64,000 nt of DNA. It comes from Paenibacillus sp. HW567. Lineage in GTDB: Bacteria > Bacillota > Bacilli > Paenibacillales > Paenibacillaceae. Location of the stretch: assembly GCF_000374185.1 (NCBI RefSeq), contig NZ_KB910518.1:5106838-5170837 (forward strand), in the 5' to 3' direction. The position numbers and the translations under genes were made by a program. A model generated the notes under the pieces. That model worked only from the letters and a program-made list of their open reading frames with translations. It searched no databases and was not told where the DNA came from. Numbering within the stretch: the first letter of the stretch is position 1; each line of letters begins with the position of its first letter. Positions 25,499-33,026 of this stretch are shown piece by piece.

Positions 25499-26398
25499 AT
25501 GGACACGAAGCAACGCGACAATATCGCACTTATTACAGGGGCAAGCGCCGGCATCGGGCTGGAATTAACCCGGAAATTGCTGTCGGAGGGATGGCAGGTA
25601 ATCGCTGTGAACCGTTCCGGCCTTCCGGAGGACGATGTGACAATGCAGGAAGCTGTGAAGCGCGGATGGCTTCGCATTTATAGAATAGCGGATCTCGCTG
25701 ATTATGCCAGCCTAAGAGAGACTTTGGAAGAGATCAAGGACAAGGAGCGGCGGATTGATGTTTTGTTCAATAATGCCGGCGGGAGCTTTCACGAGCTGAG
25801 CTATTCGAAGCAGGGGCGCGAGAAGCATTATGAGCTGATGACGGTCGTGCCGTATATCATGCTTATGGAAGTGAAGGCGCTCCTAAAAAAGGGCCGCCTA
25901 AAAACGGTGATAAACACCTCATCTTCAGCGATCAAATTTACGAAAGAGCTAAACATCGAAATCCTGGAGCGCCCCAAAACCTTCCGCAAGCTGCTTGGAC
26001 CTTATGCTGCCTCAAAGCTGGCGCTTTCGCTGTGGACTCAGGCCATCGCGCCGGAGCTTGCCAAGGACGGCATCAAGGTCCGCAGTGTGGACCCGGGGGG
26101 CAACAATACGTTAAGAAAAGGAAAAAAATCCGGTCTGCCCGTAGTGGTGAAAGCGTTGATGAAGCTGTTTTTCTCTCCCCCTACCCACGGCGCAAGCCAA
26201 CTGTATGAGGGGGCTTTTGGAGAACATCGGAAGGAGACAGGCGTGTTTTTGCTGAAAGGTCAGATTGCAGCATTGAAATTTGAAGATCAAGCGCGGAATG
26301 TGCTGGAAAGCATTAAAACGATTTACGAGCACGAATTTCTGGACCGAAAGCCTGTACCCCCTTCATCGCTCCCTGACCAGCCGCTGCTTCTATATTAA
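25499..26398 (+). CDS. short-chain dehydrogenase/reductase
   Basis: A 299-aa NAD(P)-dependent oxidoreductase of the SDR family. The nucleotide-binding motif is TGASAGIG (residues 14-21), followed by LFNNAGG, the catalytic Ser region (NTSSSAIKF) and a YAASKLALS active-site motif with Tyr and Lys four residues apart. The C-terminal part is longer than in minimal SDRs. The ATG at 25499 follows GGAGGAG by 8 bases. It is divergent from and probably controlled by the MerR regulator. Substrate unknown. Confidence 0.9.
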   Translation: MDTKQRDNIALITGASAGIGLELTRKLLSEGWQVIAVNRSGLPEDDVTMQEAVKRGWLRIYRIADLADYASLRETLEEIKDKERRIDVLFNNAGGSFHELSYSKQGREKHYELMTVVPYIMLMEVKALLKKGRLKTVINTSSSAIKFTKELNIEILERPKTFRKLLGPYAASKLALSLWTQAIAPELAKDGIKVRSVDPGGNNTLRKGKKSGLPVVVKALMKLFFSPPTHGASQLYEGAFGEHRKETGVFLLKGQIAALKFEDQARNVLESIKTIYEHEFLDRKPVPPSSLPDQPLLLY

Positions 26399-26404
26399 CC
26401 TTTA

Positions 26405-27280
26405 TTACGTTCCAAACCGCTGTCTGTACCCGCATTTGCGGCACAGCTCCTCCACCGCTTCCCGGCGGGAGAAGCCGTAGAACAGATTGTTCGCGCGTTC
26501 GCCCTCGACAATCTCGGAGAACGGCTTCTCATGGATATTGCCGAGGTTAATCACGCCCTCGCCATCCAGACAGCACGGCACGACCGTGCCGTCCACCAGC
26601 ACCGCCGCCTGGCTGCGCAGGGCGTGGCAGAAGCCTGAGCCGTCATCTTCCGGCTCGCTTAGGGCCGGCCATCTGAACTCGTGGTCCTGGTTCAGATATA
26701 CCCTTGGCGCGATCTTCACCCCGCTGCCGGGCACGACCTTTTCTTCAATTTTGAAGTCCAAATGGAAGGCTTCCTCCAGCAGCGCAAGCGTCTCGCGGTT
26801 GCGCTGCTTCTCCAGATTACTCCGGTTGTCCTCGGTCAGATTCCACAGCCGCAAGGAGATAATCACTCCCTGTGCGGAAGCCTCCCGCACAAACGAAATA
26901 ATCTCCGACACATAACCCTCCCGGTTCTCCGACCCGGCGTGACCGTCGAAGCTGTGCAGGGAGAAGTTCATCTGGCGCAGCGCCGGCTTGCCCAGCAGCT
27001 TCGGCCCCGCCTTGTGAATCAGCGTTCCGTTGGTCGTAATGTTGACCTTGAACCCTTTGGCGTCGGCGGCATCCAGCAGCTCTCCAAGCTTCGGATGCAG
27101 CAGCGGCTCGCCTTTGACATGCAAATAGATATGATTGCTGTGTGGCTTGATCTCGTCGAGAATCTTATTAAAGGTATCCAGCTTGATGAAATTTTTCTGC
27201 CGTTCCGTGGGCGGACAGAAGCTGCAGGACAGGTTGCAGACGCTTGTAATCTCGATGTACACCTTTTTAAAAGTTTTCAA
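26405..27280 (-). CDS. radical SAM protein with SPASM-like C-terminus
   Basis: A 291-aa iron-sulfur enzyme. The radical SAM cluster motif is C15-NLS-C19-SF-C22. GEPLLHP, ITTNGTL and MNFSLHSFDG follow, as in the SPASM-type family. The C-terminal part carries more Cys (VVPCCLDGEGVINLGNI and LCRKCGYR), which should hold an auxiliary cluster. The start is TTG 27280 after GGAG. No peptide substrate gene is visible next to it, so peptide maturation is not supported here; the role is unknown. It reads in the same direction as the oxidoreductase gene upstream (gap about 40 bases), so they may form an operon. Confidence 0.88.
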   Translation of the reverse strand: MKTFKKVYIEITSVCNLSCSFCPPTERQKNFIKLDTFNKILDEIKPHSNHIYLHVKGEPLLHPKLGELLDAADAKGFKVNITTNGTLIHKAGPKLLGKPALRQMNFSLHSFDGHAGSENREGYVSEIISFVREASAQGVIISLRLWNLTEDNRSNLEKQRNRETLALLEEAFHLDFKIEEKVVPGSGVKIAPRVYLNQDHEFRWPALSEPEDDGSGFCHALRSQAAVLVDGTVVPCCLDGEGVINLGNIHEKPFSEIVEGERANNLFYGFSRREAVEELCRKCGYRQRFGT

Positions 27281-27319
27281 GTTCCGCTCCCCATTTCAAA
27301 TATTCATTCCAAGGCTCCG

Positions 27320-28306
27320 CTACAGATCCGAGGCGTAACGAAGGCCGATCTGTGCTCTGGCATCCTCCATCAGCTCAGCGACGGCCAGCGAATTGGCGTG
27401 GCTGTTAATGCTGCTCTCGCGTTGTCCGCTTTGGATCAGGCTGATAAATTCCTCAATTTCATAATACATCGCCTCGAACACCTGCGGCACGGTAAGCTCC
27501 TCAACCGTACCGTCGCGGTACTGGATTTTGACCTGGTAGGGCTGGTTGATCTTGTCGATGACCATCGTGCCGTTCTCTCCCTGAATCTCGGCAGGCAGAT
27601 AGGAGTCGGAAATCTTGGAATGCATCACAACAGCACCCATGTCCGCATAACGCATCATCATGCTGCCCTCGCCATCCACGCCGGAAGCCAGCATCAAGCC
27701 CACCGCCTGCACGGATTCCGGTTTGCCGAACAAAGCCACCATCGGGTACAGGCAATAAATGCCGAGATCCATCAGGGAGCCGTTGGAGTAGACCGGATTG
27801 AAGGCGTTCAGCACCGTCCCCTGTCTGTAAGCATCATATCTGGAAGAGTATTGACAATAGCTGGCGAAATAACGCCGCACCTGACCCAGCTTGTACAGAT
27901 TATCCTTGATCACACCGAAGTTGGGCATGAAGGTCGATTTCATCGCCTCCATAAAAACCACATCATTCCTCCGGGCCGCTTCTATCATCCTCCGCAGCTC
28001 TGCGCTGTTGGAGGCCGCTGGCTTTTCACAGATGACATGCTTCCCGTGATTCAGACAGACCAGCGCCTGCTCGGCATGCATGGAATTGGGGCTGGCAATA
28101 TATACAGCATCGACCTCACCGCTGGAAACCATCTCCTCCAGGTCGGTATATATGGAAGCACCTGCGTATTTCGCGGCAAAATCGCGCCCCTTCTCCTCTG
28201 TACGGGAGTATACGGCAGTCAGGATAAATTCCTCGTTCTCAAGACCCGCCTGAATGAAGCGGTCTGTAATCCAGTTGGTGCCTACGACTCCGAAACGAAT
28301 GGTCAT
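27320..28306 (-). CDS. Gfo/Idh/MocA-family oxidoreductase
   Basis: A 328-aa NAD(P)-dependent sugar or inositol dehydrogenase-like protein. The N-terminal Rossmann fold has GVVGTNWITDRFI, then VDAVYIASPNSMHAEQALVCLNHGKHVICEKPAA, where the EKP Lys is the family's catalytic lysine. The C-terminal substrate domain has YRQGTVLNAFNPVYSNGSLMDLGIY, including the Asp and Tyr region of the active site. The ATG at 28306 with AAAGGACGG seven bases upstream is preferred to the adjacent TTG. Substrate unknown; sugar chemistry fits the surrounding glycosidases. Confidence 0.92.
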   Translation of the reverse strand: MTIRFGVVGTNWITDRFIQAGLENEEFILTAVYSRTEEKGRDFAAKYAGASIYTDLEEMVSSGEVDAVYIASPNSMHAEQALVCLNHGKHVICEKPAASNSAELRRMIEAARRNDVVFMEAMKSTFMPNFGVIKDNLYKLGQVRRYFASYCQYSSRYDAYRQGTVLNAFNPVYSNGSLMDLGIYCLYPMVALFGKPESVQAVGLMLASGVDGEGSMMMRYADMGAVVMHSKISDSYLPAEIQGENGTMVIDKINQPYQVKIQYRDGTVEELTVPQVFEAMYYEIEEFISLIQSGQRESSINSHANSLAVAELMEDARAQIGLRYASDL

Positions 28307-28459
28307 CAAGATCCCGTCCTTTTTCTAATATCACACTGTCATGTTAATCCCTATCTGCTATTTTCTCATTCCGGGATAGGGTTGTCCACTTTTCCGCCGT
28401 AAATTCCGACAAATTCCGCTACATTATATATGTGAAAAAAAGCACCTGCGAAGCCGCGC

Positions 28460-28484
28460 AAAAAAGCCGCTACAATTAGCGGCC
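28460..28484 (-). terminator. terminator of the alpha/beta hydrolase gene
   Basis: GCCGCTA pairs with TAGCGGC (28466-28483), followed on the minus strand by TTTTTTG. It lies 16 bases beyond the stop. Confidence 0.85.
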
Positions 28485-28499
28485 TTCAAGGGGAGCATA

Positions 28500-29483
28500 C
28501 TATTGGATTTGCTTCATATACGCTTTGAATTCCCCGGCGATTTCCTTGAATTTCGTATGATGCAGGTAATGTGAACCTTCCATCGGGATCATTTTGCCCT
28601 GTGCGGATTGTTTGACTTGCTCCTCATGCAGCGGAATCCACATCTTATTGTCCTCGTTATTCGATTGAACGAAGAGAAGCACCGGCAAATCATGGGGGTA
28701 GGTGAGCTTTTCTGCATTTTTGAAATTGGAACCGAGGTGTTTGAGCTCATCTATCATCGTTCTGTTGCTCGTGACTTGATTCGAAATCAAATTCATCTGT
28801 TCTTTGGTATGCTCATCGAACGCAAGCGACTCATATGGATCTCCGCTCACTTTTTTGATCAATCTCATCAGACCTGATTCTTGAAGAAACTGCATGGATT
28901 TCAAAGGCAATTTGACATCCATGCCGGGTTGATTAGGAACGCTGCTATCAATGCCGACAAAAGCAATTACTTCATCTGGATAGGTGTTCACATAGGACAC
29001 TCCGTATAGTCCCGTGATGGAATGTCCCATCAGAACGTAACGGTCAATACCAAGCTGCTGCACAGCTTCGTGCACTTCGCTGACGATATTCTCTGTGGTT
29101 CTTTCTTTCCTGGTTTCGTCGCTGAGCCCGTAACCGAAAGGCTCGATCGCTACGACCTTGTAATCTGGAGACAATTCATCAATCAACAATTTGAAATCAA
29201 GCGCAGGCGACGGGGTTCCTTGTCCCGGAAGGAGAACGATAGTCTGTTCGCCACTGCCCTGAATGAGCACATTCATTTTTTTCCCATCCACATTGACATA
29301 CTGGCCATACGATTCGATTTTCTTTTTCTCGACCCCGTTACTGATGACATTAACAACAAACGTGATGCCCATGAACAGCACAAGCGCCCCGAGAATACCT
29401 CCAATGATTTTTAACCATAAGTGCCGTTTCTTGCGGTTTTTGGTCCCCGTTTTTTCTATCTCTACCGTTTTTGCCACGTTCAT
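28500..29483 (-). CDS. membrane-anchored alpha/beta hydrolase
   Basis: A 327-aa hydrolase. Residues 1-22 are basic, and residues 23-46 form one membrane helix (WLKIIGGILGALVLFMGITFVVNVIS), leaving the catalytic domain outside the membrane. Oxyanion region is LLPGQGTPSP; the nucleophile elbow is GHSITG with Ser155; the catalytic His is in EGSHYLHH near the end. Substrate unknown. It is a single gene with its own terminator. Confidence 0.88.
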   Translation of the reverse strand: MNVAKTVEIEKTGTKNRKKRHLWLKIIGGILGALVLFMGITFVVNVISNGVEKKKIESYGQYVNVDGKKMNVLIQGSGEQTIVLLPGQGTPSPALDFKLLIDELSPDYKVVAIEPFGYGLSDETRKERTTENIVSEVHEAVQQLGIDRYVLMGHSITGLYGVSYVNTYPDEVIAFVGIDSSVPNQPGMDVKLPLKSMQFLQESGLMRLIKKVSGDPYESLAFDEHTKEQMNLISNQVTSNRTMIDELKHLGSNFKNAEKLTYPHDLPVLLFVQSNNEDNKMWIPLHEEQVKQSAQGKMIPMEGSHYLHHTKFKEIAGEFKAYMKQIQ

Positions 29484-29591
29484 CTTCTCCTGTCCTTATA
29501 TCTGTAGAGCCGCCTTGGCGACCTATGTAAAGTGTAATCAAGCAAGATGTCCCCTTCGTGACGGCAATATGAACGGAGTATGAACTGACAC

Positions 29592-29622
29592 TAAAAAGCC
29601 CTGTCCTCGATCAGAACAGGGC
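29592..29622 (-). terminator. terminator of thrC
   Basis: Minus strand GCCCTGT pairs with ACAGGGC, followed by TTTTTAG. Confidence 0.85.
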
Positions 29623-29685
29623 CTTGCGCAAGAGGTTGTATTAAGGTGCCGCAGGGGATACCTGCAAGCGCTGCTTTGTAATGTT

Positions 29686-31074
29686 TTATTCGTAGAAATT
29701 CTGCAACTGGCGTACGATCTCCGCCTTGTCATGCTCCACTACGGTCATGAATTGCGGCATGGAGAACAGGGCTGATATCGGTGCCGGGAACTCCTGCTTG
29801 ATGCCGGTCAGGGCAATGGCCTCGTCGAATTTTGCCGGATGGGCTGTCGCGAAAGTGATGGCCGTTTCGTCCGGGCCGCTGAACGCTTCATAGGCTGCGA
29901 TACCGCAGGCCGTATGCGGGTCAAGCAGATAGCCGTATTCCCGCTCGTATTTGCCGATAGTATCAAGGCACATCTGATTCTTAACCCCCAGGGCGGCGAA
30001 ATCCTGCTGTACCTGGGCAAAAGCTTCCCCGGCCACCGTAATTTTGCCCTCCGTCTGCAGCTCAGCCATATACGCGGACAGCTTCTCCGCATCCTCGTCT
30101 ACCAGATAATAGAGATACCGCTCGAAATTGCTCGCCACCTGGATATCCATCGACGGGCTGTAGGTTCCGGTGAAGCTGCCTGGCTTGTATTCGCCGGTCA
30201 GCACGAACCGTTCGAGAATGTTATTTTCGTTGGTGGCGATGATCAGCTTGTTAATCGGCAGGCCCATCTTTTTAGCCAGATACCCCGAGAAAATATTGCC
30301 GAAGTTGCCCGAAGGCACGCTGAAATTAATCTTCTTCTCCGCGCTGCCGTCAATTTGCAGATACGCATAGAAATAATAGACCGTCTGCGCCAAAATGCGC
30401 ACGAAGTTGATTGAGTTGATCGCCCGCAGATGATACCGTCCCTTGAAGTCCAGATCGGCGAACAGCTCCTTGATCACCTTCTGGCAATCGTCAAAGTTGC
30501 CCTCCACGGACAGGTTCAGCACATTGCTGTCGTCTACCGTTGTCATTTGCAGCTCCTGCACCTTGCTGACCTTGCCGTGCGGGTGAAGAATACAGATTTT
30601 GATGCCTTCCTTGCCGCGCACACCCTGAATCGCCGCCGCTCCGGTATCGCCCGAGGTGGCTCCAAGGATATGGATAATTTCGCCCCGCACCTTGGCAATA
30701 TAGGAATACAGCTCGCCCATGAACTGCAGCGCCACATCCTTAAAGGCAAACGTTGGCCCGTGGAACAGCTCCAGCACATACAAGGAATCATTGACTTTGT
30801 GCAGAGGCGTTACTTCCGGTGTGCGGAAATTGCCGTAGCTGGTAGCGGCCATTTTTTTGAGATCATCATAGGGAATTTCATCGTTAGTATAGTATGAGAA
30901 AATTTCAAGAAACAGCTCCTGGTAGCTAAGGCTCCGCCATTCCTCCAGCTTCTCCGGGGAGATTACCGGAATCTGAGCCGGCACCATCAGCCCGCCGTCA
31001 TCCGCCAGCCCCATCAGAACCGTATCAATAAAGCCTTTAGCTTGTACATTGCCTCTTGTGCTTATATACTCCAT
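29686..31074 (-). CDS. thrC: threonine synthase
   Basis: Converts O-phosphohomoserine to threonine with PLP; cytoplasmic. The 462-aa length, the start MEYISTRGN and the PLP lysine in FAFKDVALQF (K112) place it in the longer, E. coli-like class. The phosphate-binding loop is in SVPSGNFGNIFSGYLAKKMG and the cofactor ring loop near LGATSGDTGAAAI. AGGAGG lies 11 bases before the ATG. No other threonine pathway gene is near, and the gene has its own terminator. Bacillales normally keep a shorter thrC in the hom-thrC-thrB operon, so this may be a second copy (inference, testable in the full genome). Confidence 0.96.
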   Translation of the reverse strand: MEYISTRGNVQAKGFIDTVLMGLADDGGLMVPAQIPVISPEKLEEWRSLSYQELFLEIFSYYTNDEIPYDDLKKMAATSYGNFRTPEVTPLHKVNDSLYVLELFHGPTFAFKDVALQFMGELYSYIAKVRGEIIHILGATSGDTGAAAIQGVRGKEGIKICILHPHGKVSKVQELQMTTVDDSNVLNLSVEGNFDDCQKVIKELFADLDFKGRYHLRAINSINFVRILAQTVYYFYAYLQIDGSAEKKINFSVPSGNFGNIFSGYLAKKMGLPINKLIIATNENNILERFVLTGEYKPGSFTGTYSPSMDIQVASNFERYLYYLVDEDAEKLSAYMAELQTEGKITVAGEAFAQVQQDFAALGVKNQMCLDTIGKYEREYGYLLDPHTACGIAAYEAFSGPDETAITFATAHPAKFDEAIALTGIKQEFPAPISALFSMPQFMTVVEHDKAEIVRQLQNFYE

Positions 31075-31288
31075 ACCTCTCTCATCCTCCTGAACCCCTC
31101 TTTATTTAACCTGCTGATACACGCTGCTTAAGCTTAATCTACATAGTAACACGTTTAAGCGTTAAAGTCCGTTACTTCTGTGTCAACTTTTGCGGGAAAA
31201 TATAGGGCGTGTCTTTTAACGGGTATGCCGCCATTCATCCGCCAGCCGGGCGTACACTGACCTCGAACACCATCAGCACGCATACTCA

Positions 31289-31783
31289 CTATTTGTTCTG
31301 CAGATCTTTCCATACGGTTTTGTTGCTGTACTTCTTCTCCACGCTGATATCTTTGCCGAACCATTCCGGGGCCGCGAAGGACTCAGCTTCCTCCATAGAA
31401 TCGAACTCCACCTCAAGCACCGTAAGCTCAAGCTGGGTGTAGAGGTCAATCTCAATAGTAGTTCCGTTCCATAGGCCTGTAATGCGCGTCTTCACCAGCG
31501 GCACCGCTTTTACCGCCTCAATCATCTGATTGTACAAGCCCTCCGAGATGTAATATTCGATCTCCTTGCGGCTGATGCCTTTGCCATCCTTGAAGGTATG
31601 GGTATATGTAATCTCGCCCGAATCCAGATCGGTGATCTTGCGTACTCTCAGCTCCTGCCCGTCCTCCATCGCAAGATAGGTCTGGTCAATGCTGTGCCGG
31701 GTAAGCACCTTCACCTGACCTTCCGCAATCAGCCCCTCCGGGTATTCCGGCAGCAGGAATTTGCGTTCAATCTCCATGCCCAT
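31289..31783 (-). CDS. CYTH-domain protein (class IV adenylate cyclase/triphosphatase fold)
   Basis: A 164-aa beta-barrel protein. It opens with the diagnostic EIERKFL and continues with DQTYLAMEDGQELRVRK, HTFKDGKGISRKEIEYYI and TTIEIDLYTQLELTVLEVEF. These acidic and basic residues line the tunnel that binds metal and triphosphate. Family members hydrolyse inorganic triphosphate or thiamine triphosphate, or act as cyclases; the exact reaction is not readable. Length is normal. AGAGGAG precedes the ATG, and a dispersed repeat begins 28 bases upstream. Confidence 0.9.
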   Translation of the reverse strand: MGMEIERKFLLPEYPEGLIAEGQVKVLTRHSIDQTYLAMEDGQELRVRKITDLDSGEITYTHTFKDGKGISRKEIEYYISEGLYNQMIEAVKAVPLVKTRITGLWNGTTIEIDLYTQLELTVLEVEFDSMEEAESFAAPEWFGKDISVEKKYSNKTVWKDLQNK

Positions 31784-31810
31784 GCTGTGTCTCTCCTCTG
31801 TGTTTCAGTG

Positions 31811-32033
31811 ATATAAGCTAAACTTAGGTTTTTCATATTGGGGCTGGTCATAATTACGGGGAATGTTTGGACTTCCGGCCGCTGTTATGTTTATGTTTCG
31901 ATTTCCTGATTTTAACCGCTATTTGCGGTAGAAACCCAAACATAAAGGCGGACGCGTTCGCTCCGTAAGTATCCAAGCTCCCCCTCCATGACCTCGCCCT
32001 TTTTTTGATTTCATTATAAAGTTCAGCTTATAT
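31811..32033. repeat. structured dispersed element, copy C
   Basis: The ends ATATAAGCTAAACTT (31811-31825) and AAGTTCAGCTTATAT (32019-32033) are inverted repeats with one mismatch. The variable stem here is TTTATGTTT (31890-31898) with AAACATAAA (31938-31946), around the conserved small hairpin ACCGCTATTTGCGGT. Confidence 0.85.
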
Positions 32034-32097
32034 AGTCTTTATATTATTTATCATCATAGGGGCGGGTCATACGCAAGTCAATCGGTAACCCGAAATC

Positions 32098-32637
32098 TTA
32101 TGGGAACAGGCCCTCGATCGAGTGCATATCATAATGATTGATGATTTTAAAGGACCCGCTGCTGTACTTATCCTTTCTGTCATGATCAAAGATGTAGATG
32201 TACTTTTGATCATCCAGTTCAATGCTGAATCTTAAGTAATTGTTTACATCAATTTGAATCGAGTATCTATTGGTATAATTGCGGGAAGCATCGGAGCTTC
32301 TTAATTTGACATCGGCAAAAGCGCTCATGATTTCTGCGATTTTCGCTTTATCGGTTACAGTGACTTTGACTCCATCGGCCGCCCCCTTCGCGGTTCGGGT
32401 AACTGCAATAGAGGTAATATCCTGCAAGTGGATGCGCCCGGATACCCGGTCCTCAAAGGAGCTGAACATCTGCACGAGCGTCCCCACCCAGTACACGACC
32501 ATTCCAAGCAGGAAAATCGTCAGAAATATCTGCGTCAGCGTCGGCTTCTTCCACATTCTCGGATTCCCCCATGTCCCAACCCTCTTCCGCTCACCCCGAT
32601 TTTCCGTCTGCTCTGCTTCGTTCCCCTGATCCACCAT
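32098..32637 (-). CDS. uncharacterised single-pass membrane protein
   Basis: A 179-aa protein with a polar N-terminus (residues 1-34), one membrane helix at about 36-57 (IFLTIFLLGMVVYWVGTLV) and an outside domain of 120 residues. That domain alternates strands (ITSIAVTRT, GVKVTVTDKAKIAEIMSAF, RYSIQIDV, LRFSIELDDQKYIYIFDHD). I do not recognise the family; it resembles small DUF5301-like Firmicute proteins in pattern only. The ATG at 32637 follows GGGGGAAGG by 6 bases. It is read toward the CYTH gene, with a dispersed repeat between. Confidence 0.65.
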   Translation of the reverse strand: MVDQGNEAEQTENRGERKRVGTWGNPRMWKKPTLTQIFLTIFLLGMVVYWVGTLVQMFSSFEDRVSGRIHLQDITSIAVTRTAKGAADGVKVTVTDKAKIAEIMSAFADVKLRSSDASRNYTNRYSIQIDVNNYLRFSIELDDQKYIYIFDHDRKDKYSSGSFKIINHYDMHSIEGLFP

Positions 32638-32768
32638 AGCCGCCCTTCCCCCCTCCTCCGAAATCAAGCAACACTTCCATTATATACAATATAGTTTGTC
32701 AAAAAAACTTTCACCCCCGCCGCGTTTCTGCTTGCCAGGTGATAGAGTGTCAAAACCCGGTCCAAGCG

Positions 32769-32953
32769 TAACTGTAGTTCGTACAACTAAAAAGGCTGAA
32801 ATTGACGCTAAAACGGAGTTAATTGCACTTCATACAGCTAAATATAGCGCTTTTCGGCAAAGGAAGGCCAAACGCCTCTTTTAAATGTACGAAATACAAT
32901 TATCTCTAAAAACAGGCGGTAACGCAGCCTTTTAACTGTAGCAAATACAATTA
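32769..32953. repeat. array 2 of four 21-bp palindromes (51-62-51 spacing)
   Basis: Palindromes start at 32769, 32820, 32882 and 32933, for example TAACTGTAGTTCGTACAACTA and TAAATGTACGAAATACAATTA. Spacing is identical to the array at 588-772, though the sequences between the palindromes have diverged. No gene is visible in 32638-33026 besides this array and a terminator. Confidence 0.8.
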
Positions 32954-32975
32954 CCGTGGGGGCAATCACCCTTAC

Positions 32976-33015
32976 AAAAAAAAGGAAGCCAAGTCGCCCC
33001 GGCCTCCCTTTTTTT
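32976..33015. terminator. bidirectional terminator after alpha-galactosidase
   Basis: GGAAGCC (32984-32990) pairs with GGCCTCC (33001-33007). There are eight A before and seven T after, so it works from both sides. Confidence 0.75.
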
Positions 33016-33026
33016 CAGACTGCTGT

